The notes below the pieces were generated by a model. The model saw only the letters and a program-made list of their open reading frames with translations. It had not been told where the DNA came from and did no database searches. A stretch of DNA of 47,758 nt from an uncultured Clostridium sp. (GTDB lineage Bacteria > Bacillota > Clostridia > Oscillospirales > Oscillospiraceae): positions 1 through 47,758 of the forward strand of contig CAJFVL010000019.1 in NCBI GenBank assembly GCA_904420465.1, in the 5' to 3' direction. The translations under genes and the position numbers were made by a program. Shown piece after piece: positions 15,859-22,869 of the stretch. How positions within the stretch are numbered: position 1 is the first letter of the stretch; each line of letters starts with the position of its first letter.

Positions 15859-16665
15859 ATGGATATGCAAATGATCCTGATGGCGGTGGTCCTGGTCACG
15901 GTGATCGGCCTCATCGGCGCGGTCATCCTGGTGGCAGCCTCCATCGTCATGTACGTCCCGGTGGACGAGCGGGTGGAGCAGATCACCGGCGTGCTGGCCG
16001 GCGCCAACTGCGGCGCCTGCGGCTGCGCGGGCTGCGCCGACTACGCCAAGAGCGTGGTGGAGGATGGCAATGCCATCAACAAGTGTATCCCCGGCGGGGC
16101 CAAGACAGCCGCCGCCATTGCCGAGATCATGGGCGTCGAGGCCGGCGCGGTGGCCTCCATGAAGGCTGTGGTGGCCTGCTCCGGCACCTGCGGCAAGACC
16201 TCCAAGCGGTATGACTTTGAGGGCCTGCAGAGCTGTCAGGCCGTCAAGGGCCTGTACGGCGGAGACGGAGCCTGCAAGTACGGCTGCCTGGGCTACGGCG
16301 ACTGCACCCGGGCCTGTGCCTTTGACGCCATCCACATTGTGGACGGCATTGCCAAGGTGGACCGGGAGAAGTGCACCGGCTGCGGCGCCTGCGCCGCCGT
16401 CTGCCCCAACCACGTCATCCAGGTGGTGCCCGAGCACAAGCGCAAGCCCGTGGTTCTGTGCCAGAACAAGGACAAGGGGGCCGAGACCCGGAAGGCCTGC
16501 ACCGCCGGCTGCATCGGCTGCATGAAGTGCGCCAAGGCCTGCCCCAAGGAGGCCATTACGGTGGAAAACAATGTGGCCTACATCGACCAGTCCAAGTGCG
16601 TGGGCTGCCAGCTGTGCGTCAAGGAGTGCCCCGTGGGAGTCATCCACGTCCCCGCCGCCATGTGA
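15859..16665 (+). CDS. rnfB: Rnf complex subunit B (ferredoxin-type)
   Basis: This 268-residue protein has an N-terminal membrane anchor (about 5-32). A CGACGCAGCADYA cluster motif begins near residue 53. The ferredoxin-like region contains CTGCGACAAVCPNH, CIGCMKCAKACPKE and CVGCQLCVKECPVG. RnfB takes electrons from reduced ferredoxin and feeds the membrane subunits. It is the last gene of the operon. No clear terminator follows before the AT-rich pseudogene. Confidence 0.96.
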   Translation: MDMQMILMAVVLVTVIGLIGAVILVAASIVMYVPVDERVEQITGVLAGANCGACGCAGCADYAKSVVEDGNAINKCIPGGAKTAAAIAEIMGVEAGAVASMKAVVACSGTCGKTSKRYDFEGLQSCQAVKGLYGGDGACKYGCLGYGDCTRACAFDAIHIVDGIAKVDREKCTGCGACAAVCPNHVIQVVPEHKRKPVVLCQNKDKGAETRKACTAGCIGCMKCAKACPKEAITVENNVAYIDQSKCVGCQLCVKECPVGVIHVPAAM

Positions 16666-16739
16666 TGCAGAATCAGGAAGGCCGCCGTCCCCTGCTGTGA
16701 AAAAGCGAAAGACTGGCAGAGATCGAGCTTTGGACATGG

Positions 16740-16745
16740 TATAAT
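16740..16745 (+). promoter_or_regulatory. TATAAT -10 element before the SMI1-type pseudogene
   Basis: A perfect TATAAT stands about 48 bp upstream of the ATG at 16793, but no convincing -35 lies at 16-18 bp. The gene also has its own GGAGGG ribosome site, as expected for an independently acquired unit. Confidence 0.4.
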
Positions 16746-16792
16746 GGAACATGAGACAGAGCGGCAGATCGGAATTTGGAGGGAATGGTTCT

Positions 16793-17338
16793 ATGCCTGT
16801 TTATGATCCAAAGGATCATGAAGATGTGATCGCCCGGATTCAGAAAAAAGTGATTGAAAAAAAGATCAAAATGGGAGAATGTCTTTCCGAAAATTAAATT
16901 GAGGCATTTGAAAAGAACTGCAAAATTCGGCTGCCGCAGGCGTATCGCATGTTTTTGAAGTCTGTGGGGGACGGCTGTGACCATCCGGGTTTTCATCTGA
17001 ACAAATTAGAAAGCATAGAGCAGAGGGATTTATCCCATCTCTTTATGCTTGAAGAAGCCTGGATTTGGGAAGATGATGATCGAGATGATGATGTAATTCG
17101 AGAGGAAATGCAAACAAAGGTTTTTCAAGGCGAAATTGAATTGATAGATTTTGGTGACTGTGATTGCTATAACTTGATTGTTAGTGGAAAATGCCGCGGA
17201 GAAGTTTGGAATTTCTCGGATGTAGGCGTTCAGCCCTGCTGCGAACGGCAGGACTTTTGGGGATGGTTTGAGTTATGGTTAGACTATCAAGATAAAACGG
17301 ACTATTTCAAAGACTATGTATATGAAGAAGATCAATGA
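16793..17338 (+). pseudogene. SMI1/KNR4-type immunity protein gene, broken by an in-frame TAA
   Basis: ATG at 16793 has GGAGGG upstream and opens a frame of 34 codons that ends in TAA at 16895-16897. The same frame then continues without a further stop to 17338. Joined across the stop, the product is about 180 residues with IEAFEKNCKIRLPQAYRMFL, the N-terminal signature of SMI1/KNR4 proteins, and an acidic C-terminus. The stop sits where family members often have Gln, so a CAA-to-TAA change is the simplest cause. SMI1/KNR4 proteins are common immunity proteins against contact-dependent and polymorphic toxins. No toxin is nearby, so this is an orphan. It is clearly AT-richer than its neighbours, suggesting transfer. 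Translation restart at ATG 16949 is possible but would lose the N-terminal part. Confidence 0.8.
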
Positions 17339-17368
17339 TCCTCATTGATCGGGGAGAGGGCAAAGCCC

Positions 17369-17389
17369 AGCCGGAGCAGGCGGCTTTTT
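17369..17389 (+). terminator. Weak terminator after the SMI1-type pseudogene
   Basis: A 5-bp stem (AGCCG with CGGCT, 7-nt loop) is followed by TTTTT. The short stem makes it a weak call. Confidence 0.4.
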
Positions 17390-17397
17390 GGACAGAC

Positions 17398-17433
17398 GAA
17401 GGCCGGACCGCATTCCCATGCGGTCCGGCCTTC
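17398..17433. terminator. Long hairpin between convergent genes
   Basis: A perfect 16-bp stem (GAAGGCCGGACCGCAT and its complement) with loop TCCC lies between the SMI1-type pseudogene and the aminotransferase gene, which read toward each other. Neither side has a strong T-tract. It may still act as a barrier or processing site for both transcripts. Confidence 0.6.
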
Positions 17434-17454
17434 TGATATTCCGTTCTGAAAGAG

Positions 17455-18594
17455 TCAGCCCCTGAGGTGGCGGCGCAGGACCTCCGCGGCCCGCTCCACC
17501 TCCTGATCGGTGTTGAAGGCGTGGATGCCGGTGCGGACATAGCCGCCCCGCACCGAGCAGGCGACGCCCCCCTCCCGCAGGGCCTGATAGGCGGCTGGCA
17601 CGTCGGGGGTTTTGAAGGAGACGATGGTGGACCGGGTACGGTCGGACAGGGCGCAGGGGGCCAGCTCCGCGCCCAGCTCCCGCAGGGCGTCAATCCACAG
17701 GCCGCTGACCCGCCAGGCCTCCCGGCGGATCTGATCGAGTCCCGTCTCCTCCATCAGGGCCAGGGAGGCGTTCAGCCCGGCGATGCCCGGGGCGTTGGGC
17801 AGGCCCCCCTCGAAGCGGGCGGCCCCGTCCTTCAGCTCCAGGGCGTAGTCCAGGGCGTCCACATCCCCCTTGACGCTGTCCGCCCCCACGAAGGGGGGCA
17901 TCAGCTCGCCGGCCAGCTCCCGGCGGACGTAGAGGAAGCCGGTGGAGAAGGGGCCCAGCAGCCACTTGGAGGACAGCCCGGCCAGAAAGTCGATGCGGAA
18001 CCGCCTCACGTCCATGGGCATCACCCCCAGGGACTGGGCGCAGTCCACCACCAGATAGACGCCGCGGGCGGAGCACCAGCTGCCGATGGCCTCCAGGTCG
18101 GCGGCGAAGCCGTCGGAGAACTCCACGCTGCTCACCGCAACCGCCCGGGTGCGCCGGTCGGCGTACCGTTCCAGCAGGGGGAGGGTGAGCCCGCCCCCGT
18201 CGTTGGGGACAATGCGGGCCTCCACCCCCTTCTCCTTCTGGAGACGGAGCCAGGGGTAGACGTTGGAGCCGAACTCCCGGTCACAGAGGAGCACGTTGTC
18301 CCCCGGCGACAGGGGGAGGGAGAGGGCCGCCGAGTTGATGCCGTAGGTGACATTCTCGGTGAAGGCGATCTCCTCCGCCGTCCCCCCGATCATACGGGCC
18401 AGCCGGGCCCTGCACTGGGGAAAAAGCTCCTGGGCATAGCGGTAATATTTCATGGGCATGGCCTGGCGCAGCTCCATACACTGCGTCATGGCCCGGGTGA
18501 CCTGAGGTGCCACCGGCCCCATAGAGGCGTTGTCAAAAAAGATGCCCCGTTCGGTGGTCTGCCGGAAATGCCGGCGGAAGGAATCCAGCGACAT
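17455..18594 (-). CDS. Class V aminotransferase / cysteine-desulfurase-like PLP enzyme
   Basis: This 379-residue fold-type I PLP enzyme begins with FFDNASMGPVAPQV. TENVTYGIN lies in the phosphate-binding region, VVDCAQSLG carries Asp184 and Gln187 for the cofactor, and SSKWLLGP carries the PLP lysine, Lys210. An ARFEGG-LPN block follows. The family includes cysteine desulfurases, isopenicillin-N epimerase-like proteins and serine-type aminotransferases. The obvious catalytic Cys loop of group I/II desulfurases is not seen, so desulfurase activity is doubtful. It lies 9 nt after folT and would be under the same THF riboswitch, hinting at a folate- or one-carbon-linked role. The substrate cannot be assigned. 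Confidence 0.87.
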   Translation of the reverse strand: MSLDSFRRHFRQTTERGIFFDNASMGPVAPQVTRAMTQCMELRQAMPMKYYRYAQELFPQCRARLARMIGGTAEEIAFTENVTYGINSAALSLPLSPGDNVLLCDREFGSNVYPWLRLQKEKGVEARIVPNDGGGLTLPLLERYADRRTRAVAVSSVEFSDGFAADLEAIGSWCSARGVYLVVDCAQSLGVMPMDVRRFRIDFLAGLSSKWLLGPFSTGFLYVRRELAGELMPPFVGADSVKGDVDALDYALELKDGAARFEGGLPNAPGIAGLNASLALMEETGLDQIRREAWRVSGLWIDALRELGAELAPCALSDRTRSTIVSFKTPDVPAAYQALREGGVACSVRGGYVRTGIHAFNTDQEVERAAEVLRRHLRG

Positions 18595-18603
18595 GGGGCC
18601 GCC

Positions 18604-19137
18604 TCAGAGCTGCTGAGCCGGGCGGGCCAGCCGGTATTCCGGCACCAGAGAGGCCACCCGCGGCGCCACCGCCCGGATGCACAGGATGCTGACGGGGGCG
18701 GTGATCAGGTTCTGCCCCAGCCGAATGGGGAGCAGGGCCAGATATCCCTGTCCGGACAGGGTGGTGATCCAGTAGGTCTGGAGCAGGATGCTGCACAGCA
18801 GGCTCTCGGTCAGGACACACAGAACGACCCGGGGCAGGGTCACCGGCCTGCGGTAGAGGAACAGGCCGTAGATCAGACCGCTGAGCAGGGCGGTGGTGGC
18901 CATGGGGGGATAGTAGCCGTAGGGGCCCAGGAAGGCGATGAGGAAGTCCCCCATCACGGCGGAAACAGCTCCCCAGACGGGGCCATACAGGATCGCGGTG
19001 ATGCTCAGGGGAAGAAAGGTAAAGCCGACGGTGGCGATGGGCAGGCGGATGGAGATAAACATTCCGGCCACTACCTGGGCGGCCAGGAGCATTCCGATCA
19101 CGGCGATTTTCCGGACCAGCGGATTGGCATTTGTCAT
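18604..19137 (-). CDS. folT: ECF transporter substrate-binding (S) component, folate type
   Basis: This small 177-residue membrane protein has six hydrophobic segments. The N-terminal helix has the Ala/Gly-rich pattern (IGMLLAAQVVAGMF) that contacts the ECF T component. Motifs IRLPIATVGFTFLPLSITAI and GPVWGAVSAVMGDFLIAFLGP are typical of ECF S components. The THF riboswitch immediately upstream identifies the likely ligand as folate. The S component works with shared EcfA/A'/T subunits encoded elsewhere. AAGGAGG stands about 8 nt upstream of the ATG at 19137. The gene is first in a two-gene unit with the class V aminotransferase. Confidence 0.88.
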   Translation of the reverse strand: MTNANPLVRKIAVIGMLLAAQVVAGMFISIRLPIATVGFTFLPLSITAILYGPVWGAVSAVMGDFLIAFLGPYGYYPPMATTALLSGLIYGLFLYRRPVTLPRVVLCVLTESLLCSILLQTYWITTLSGQGYLALLPIRLGQNLITAPVSILCIRAVAPRVASLVPEYRLARPAQQL

Positions 19138-19237
19138 GGCTGACGCCTCCTTAAAAAGATGAAAATTCAGTGTGTGCGGCGGTGCGCCGGCAGGGCCGGC
19201 GGCGGAAGGGCGGACGTCAGGTCAGAAAGCACAGCAT

Positions 19238-19277
19238 AAAAAAGCCTCCTTTTATGTTTGGCTACATAAAAAGAGGC
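19238..19277 (-). terminator. Riboswitch-controlled terminator upstream of folT
   Basis: On the minus strand GCCTCTTTTTATGT (19277-19264) pairs with ACATAAAAGGAGGC (19257-19244), 14 bp with one G-U pair, followed by TTTTTT (19243-19238). It sits between the THF aptamer and folT, about 100 nt before the start codon. Confidence 0.9.
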
Positions 19278-19301
19278 GTTAAGAAACTGCGTTTCTTCTT
19301 A

Positions 19302-19426
19302 TTATGTAGCAATGGGATGCGATTCCTGCACCGTCAGCGCGCGGGCTGTTCGTCCCGCCGACAACTCCCCATTCGGCGGGCACTGGAGCGTGATCTGCTC
19401 GTTACGCGCAGGAACCTACTCTGCTC
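19302..19426 (-). ncRNA. Tetrahydrofolate (THF) riboswitch with antiterminator
   Basis: On the minus strand the RNA begins GCAGAGTAGG, then a P1 strand GGTTCCTGC that pairs with GCAGGAATC near the 3' end. A CGAATGGGGAGTTGTCG segment matches the conserved GAATGGGATGTCGTC part of known THF aptamers, and the 3' end reads GCATCCC. Downstream GCTACATAA (19310-19302) can pair with TTTTTATGTAGC (19272-19261). That pairing uses the 5' arm of the terminator and so forms an antiterminator. A small AAGAAAC/GTTTCTT hairpin lies inside its loop. THF riboswitches usually lower folT or folate-gene expression when reduced folate is plentiful. The class assignment rests on motif comparison from memory. Confidence 0.86.
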
Positions 19427-19439
19427 TTGAAGCGGGTAC

Positions 19440-19468
19440 AGTATAGCACAGGGCGGTCTGTCCCGCAA
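19440..19468 (-). promoter_or_regulatory. Promoter of the THF riboswitch-folT transcript
   Basis: On the minus strand TTGCGG (19468-19463), a 17-bp spacer and TATACT (19445-19440) are followed a few bases later by the start of the aptamer. The stretch from 19138 to 19532 thus holds promoter, aptamer, antiterminator and terminator, with no gene. Confidence 0.75.
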
Positions 19469-19532
19469 GAAAGAATATAAACTCTATTCCCCCAAACTCT
19501 GAAATTTATAAAGCGGTCTCCCGGTTTTGGTT

Positions 19533-20717
19533 TTACAGCGGGTTTCGGTCCCGCAGCCAGCTGGGCAGCGTCCTGGCCTTGACGCTGGAGACGATGCCCA
19601 TGGCGGCGTACAGGGTGATGATGGAGGACCCTCCGTAGCTGATGAAGGGGAGGGTGAGTCCCATGACAGGCAGCACATACAGGCACATGCCCACGTTGAG
19701 AAAGATCTGGGTGAACAGCATCCCGGCCATCCCCATGGCCACATAGGCGGAGAAGGGGGAGCTGGCCTGGCGACTGACCCAGACGCACCGCAGCACGATG
19801 CCCCCCAGCAGCAGAAGCAGCAGCGCGCAGCCCACCAGCCCCAGCTCCTCGCCGCAGACGGCGAAGATGAGGTCGGTGTGCCGGGCGGGCAGGGCGTCGT
19901 TGTTGAGCGCCTGGGTCTGGGTGCCGTTGAGATAGCCTTGGCCGAAGATCTGCCCCGAGCCGATGGCCAGAATGGACCGGGACTGCTGGTAACCCCGGCC
20001 CAGAGGGTCCAGGTCGTGGTCAAAGACCACCCGGAAGCGCATGATGCGGTAGTCGGTCCACCAGCTGGTCTCGGGCAGAATGAACAGCCACAGAATGACG
20101 GCGGCCAGCACAAGACCGCCTCCAACCAGGACGAACCACCGGATCTTGACTCCGGCGGACCAGGCCATGAAGGCGTAGATAAACATATAGACCACGCACA
20201 TTCCCATGTCCCCGCAGACGGCGGCGATAAGGGCCAGCATAAAGACGGCGTGCCCCCCGGTCTGGGCCACCGAGGGGATGGAGCTGACGTCCTGCTCCCG
20301 CTCGTGGAGGCGGGCAAACTGCAGGGCCATCAGCAGGACAAAGGGCAGCTTGACCACCTCGTTGGGCTGGATGTCGATGGGGAAGCCGGGGATGGACAGC
20401 CAGTTCCGGTTGCCCATGCCGTGGTCGGTGCCCAGGGGGGTGAGCAGCAGCAGGATAAAGCAGATGTTAAAGGCCAGAATCCACTTCCAGTTTTTTTCCA
20501 CAAAGAGCTGGAAATCCACAAAGGTGAGGAGAATATAGGCAAAAACACCCAAAAAAATGGCCAGGAGCTGGACCAGCACATACCGGTTGGAATCCAGGTA
20601 CCGGGTGGCCGAAAAGATGAGCAGCAGGCCGTAGCCGCTGGCGGCCAGGCACAAGCCCAAAAGCAGAAGGTCGCCCTTCTTGCAGAATTCACGCAGGGGG
20701 GAGAGCAGGAGCGACAA
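19533..20717 (-). CDS. rodA: SEDS-family peptidoglycan polymerase (RodA/FtsW type)
   Basis: This 394-residue protein has about ten membrane helices. The SEDS hallmarks are IQPNEVVKLPFVLLMA, the LPARHTDLIFAVCGEELGL loop with the catalytic Asp, and the C-terminal GLTLPFISYGGSS. GYLNGTQTQ resembles the RodA-type GTQ motif, so RodA is favoured over FtsW or SpoVE, though not decisively. The start is set at TTG 20717 because GGGAGG stands 7 nt upstream. The ATG pair at 20756-20751 overlaps the predicted -10 and would not be transcribed. The protein joins lipid II units into glycan strands with a class B penicillin-binding protein. It diverges from tsaE. Confidence 0.9.
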   Translation of the reverse strand: MSLLLSPLREFCKKGDLLLLGLCLAASGYGLLLIFSATRYLDSNRYVLVQLLAIFLGVFAYILLTFVDFQLFVEKNWKWILAFNICFILLLLTPLGTDHGMGNRNWLSIPGFPIDIQPNEVVKLPFVLLMALQFARLHEREQDVSSIPSVAQTGGHAVFMLALIAAVCGDMGMCVVYMFIYAFMAWSAGVKIRWFVLVGGGLVLAAVILWLFILPETSWWTDYRIMRFRVVFDHDLDPLGRGYQQSRSILAIGSGQIFGQGYLNGTQTQALNNDALPARHTDLIFAVCGEELGLVGCALLLLLLGGIVLRCVWVSRQASSPFSAYVAMGMAGMLFTQIFLNVGMCLYVLPVMGLTLPFISYGGSSIITLYAAMGIVSSVKARTLPSWLRDRNPL

Positions 20718-20751
20718 GGGGCCGCCTCCCTTCCAAAAAAGATGTGTCATC

Positions 20752-20780
20752 ATTTTATCACTTTTTGCTGGAAAGGTAAA
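20752..20780 (-). promoter_or_regulatory. Promoter of rodA
   Basis: On the minus strand TTTACC (20780-20775), a 17-bp spacer and TAAAAT (20757-20752) lie about 35 bp before the TTG start. The upstream ATGATG would fall at or before the transcription start, which supports TTG as the real start codon. Confidence 0.68.
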
Positions 20781-20789
20781 CCGCGGCTG

Positions 20790-20798
20790 TGGTATAAT
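20790..20798 (+). promoter_or_regulatory. Extended -10 promoter of tsaE-tsaB-upp
   Basis: TGGTATAAT is a perfect extended -10 (TGn-TATAAT). No good -35 stands at 17 bp, as is common for extended -10 promoters. It is back to back with the rodA promoter. Confidence 0.65.
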
Positions 20799-20840
20799 CT
20801 TGGGCGGCAGTGAAAATTTTCTGTGAACGGAGGGCCGGCG

Positions 20841-21266
20841 GTGGCGGAATTTGTAACCAACAGCGAACAGGAGACCGAGGCGCTGGGCCGCAGGCTGGGG
20901 GAGCGCCTGACCGCCCCCTGTGTGGTGGCCTTTACCGGGGATCTGGGGGCGGGCAAGACCGCCTTTACCCGTGGACTGGCCCGGGGCCTGGGCGTCACGG
21001 ACCGGGTGACCAGCCCCACCTTTACCATTGTGAACGAGTATGAGGGGGGACGGCTGCCCCTCTTCCACTTTGACCTGTACCGCCTCCACGGCATGGAGGA
21101 GCTGTTCGAGATCGGATGGACGGACTACCTGGCCCGGGGCGGGGTGTGCGCGGTGGAGTGGAGCGAAAATATGGAGGAGGAGCTGGACGAGCGGGCCATC
21201 CTGGTGGACATCCGCCGGGGAGAGCAGGACGGCCAGCGGGTCATCACCATCGGGAGCAACGGGTGA
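20841..21266 (+). CDS. tsaE: tRNA t6A synthesis ATPase TsaE
   Basis: This 141-residue protein has a P-loop (GDLGAGKT, residues 33-40), the switch segment [22 protein letters not shown] and VEWSENM. This is the complete small-ATPase layout of the TsaE (YdiB/YjeE) family. TsaE energises the TsaB-TsaD complex that puts threonylcarbamoyl on A37 of ANN-decoding tRNAs. A GTG start at 20841 is preferred, with GGAGGG about 8 nt upstream, over the GTG at 20823 that would overlap that site. It is followed by tsaB after 29 nt. tsaD and rimI are not in the window. Confidence 0.94.
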   Translation: MAEFVTNSEQETEALGRRLGERLTAPCVVAFTGDLGAGKTAFTRGLARGLGVTDRVTSPTFTIVNEYEGGRLPLFHFDLYRLHGMEELFEIGWTDYLARGGVCAVEWSENMEEELDERAILVDIRRGEQDGQRVITIGSNG

Positions 21267-21295
21267 GGGCTGAAAACCGGAGAGAGGGAACGACG

Positions 21296-22024
21296 ATGAA
21301 GATATTGGCTTTGGAGACCTCGGCGGCGGCCTGCTCCGCCGCCCTGTGCCGGGACGGGGAGCTGACCGCCCAGTTTTTTCAGAACAGCGGCCTGACCCAC
21401 AGCCGCACTCTGCTGCCCATGGTGGACGCCCTGCTGCGGGACAGCGGGCACACCCTGGAGGAGGTGGACGTGATCGCCGTGGCGGCGGGGCCGGGCTCCT
21501 TCACCGGGCTGCGCATCGGGGTGGCCACCGCCAAGGGGCTGGCCTGGCCGGGGAACAAGCCCTGCGCCCCCTGCTCCACCCTGGAGTCCATGGCCTGGCC
21601 TCTGGCCCATCTGGAGGGGAGGCTGATTGTGTGCGCCATGGACGCCCGGCGGCAGCAGGTCTACAACGCCCTGTTTCTGGCCCGGGGCGGTGGGCTGGAG
21701 CGCCTGACCCCGGATCGGGCCATCTCTCTGGCGGAGCTGGGGGAGGAGCTGAAAAAATACGAAAATCCCAAAATAGCCGTTGGAGACGGAGCACAGCTGT
21801 GCTATAATACTCTGGCGGAGCAAGTTCCGGGTCTGGAGCTGGCCCCCAGGCACCTGAGACAGCAGAGCGCCTGGGGCGTGGCCCGGGCGGCGGAGGAGCT
21901 GATCGCCCGGGGAGAGCTGGTCTCCGGGGAACAGCTGGTTCCTGTCTACCACCGGCTGTCCCAGGCCGAGCGGGAGCGGCTGGCCCGGGAACAACAGAGA
22001 ACACAAGAGGAAAGGGGAACATGA
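21296..22024 (+). CDS. tsaB: tRNA t6A synthesis protein TsaB
   Basis: This 242-residue ASKHA-fold protein begins [17 protein letters not shown]. It carries the family signature [21 protein letters not shown] in the first third, followed by [11 protein letters not shown] and [14 protein letters not shown]. TsaB is the inactive paralogue that scaffolds TsaD and TsaE. AGAGAGGG lies upstream of the ATG. The stop overlaps the upp start, linking t6A synthesis and uracil salvage in one unit. That is an unusual neighbour, as tsaB is more often followed by rimI and tsaD. Confidence 0.94.
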   Translation: MKILALETSAAACSAALCRDGELTAQFFQNSGLTHSRTLLPMVDALLRDSGHTLEEVDVIAVAAGPGSFTGLRIGVATAKGLAWPGNKPCAPCSTLESMAWPLAHLEGRLIVCAMDARRQQVYNALFLARGGGLERLTPDRAISLAELGEELKKYENPKIAVGDGAQLCYNTLAEQVPGLELAPRHLRQQSAWGVARAAEELIARGELVSGEQLVPVYHRLSQAERERLAREQQRTQEERGT

Positions 22025-22662
22025 CAATGTTCAATGAAAAGGTACATGTACTGGACCACCCCCTGCTGCAGCATAAGCTGAGCATCCTGCGGGACGAGAA
22101 CACCGGCGTGAAGGAGTTTCGGGAGATCGTCTCCGAGATCGCGGCCCTGGAGTGCTACGAGGCCACCCGGGACCTGCCCCTGGAGGACGTGGAGATCAAG
22201 ACCCCCATCGCCACCGGCACCTTCAAGCATCTGGCGGGCAAAAAGCTGGCCATCGTCCCCATCCTCCGGGCCGGACTGGGCATGGTGGAGGGCATCCTGG
22301 ACCTGATCCCCTCCGCCAAGGTGGGGCACATCGGCCTGTACCGGGACCCGGAGACCCACGCCCCGGTGGAGTACTACTGCAAGATGCCCAACGACATCGC
22401 CGAGCGGGACGTCATTGTGCTGGACCCCATGCTGGCCACCGGCGGTTCGGCCTCGGCGGCCATCACCTTCCTGAAGGGCTACGGCTGCAAACACATCAAG
22501 CTGATGAACATCATCGCCGCCCCCGAGGGGGTCGCCCGCATCCAGCAGGACCACCCCGACGTGGACATCTATGTGGCCGCCGTGGATGAGAAGCTTAACG
22601 ACCATGCCTACATCGTCCCCGGCCTGGGGGACGCCGGCGACCGGATCTTCGGGACCAAGTGA
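22021..22662 (+). CDS. upp: Uracil phosphoribosyltransferase
   Basis: This 213-residue enzyme makes UMP from uracil and PRPP. Visible signatures are [20 protein letters not shown] at the N-terminus, [20 protein letters not shown], the PRPP-binding [19 protein letters not shown] and the C-terminal uracil-binding [16 protein letters not shown]. The length is close to the usual 208-210. The ATG at 22021 overlaps the tsaB stop; an ATG two codons later is equally possible. A strong terminator follows, so upp closes the operon. Confidence 0.97.
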   Translation: MTMFNEKVHVLDHPLLQHKLSILRDENTGVKEFREIVSEIAALECYEATRDLPLEDVEIKTPIATGTFKHLAGKKLAIVPILRAGLGMVEGILDLIPSAKVGHIGLYRDPETHAPVEYYCKMPNDIAERDVIVLDPMLATGGSASAAITFLKGYGCKHIKLMNIIAAPEGVARIQQDHPDVDIYVAAVDEKLNDHAYIVPGLGDAGDRIFGTK

Positions 22663-22693
22663 GGGCGCCGTCAGAATCAGAGACAGGGACAGA

Positions 22694-22725
22694 GGACGTG
22701 CCGCCCGGGCACGTCCCTGTTTTTT
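22694..22725 (+). terminator. Terminator after upp
   Basis: A 9-bp stem (GGACGTGCC with GGCACGTCC) and a short loop are followed by CTG and a six-T run. Confidence 0.88.
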
Positions 22726-22769
22726 GGGCCGGCGGGAGGCGCCGGGACAGGTAAAATTTGCGGATTGCC

Positions 22770-22798
22770 TTGTGAATCCGGGCCGGATGTGCTAAAAT
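22770..22798 (+). promoter_or_regulatory. Promoter of ddl-murF
   Basis: TTGTGA (22770-22775), a 17-bp spacer and TAAAAT (22793-22798) lie about 70 bp before ddl. Confidence 0.72.
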
Positions 22799-22869
22799 AA
22801 TCAATCAGCGTATAGAATGAGACAGGTATGCTCTGCTGCGCGCAGATTGACAAGGCTGGTGGATAAAAG

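Noticed and set aside
14749-16752. Minus-strand open frame of 667 codons opposite rnfE-rnfA-rnfB
   Set aside because: It is His/Gly/Asp-rich, spans three well-identified genes antisense, and has no ribosome site or domain.
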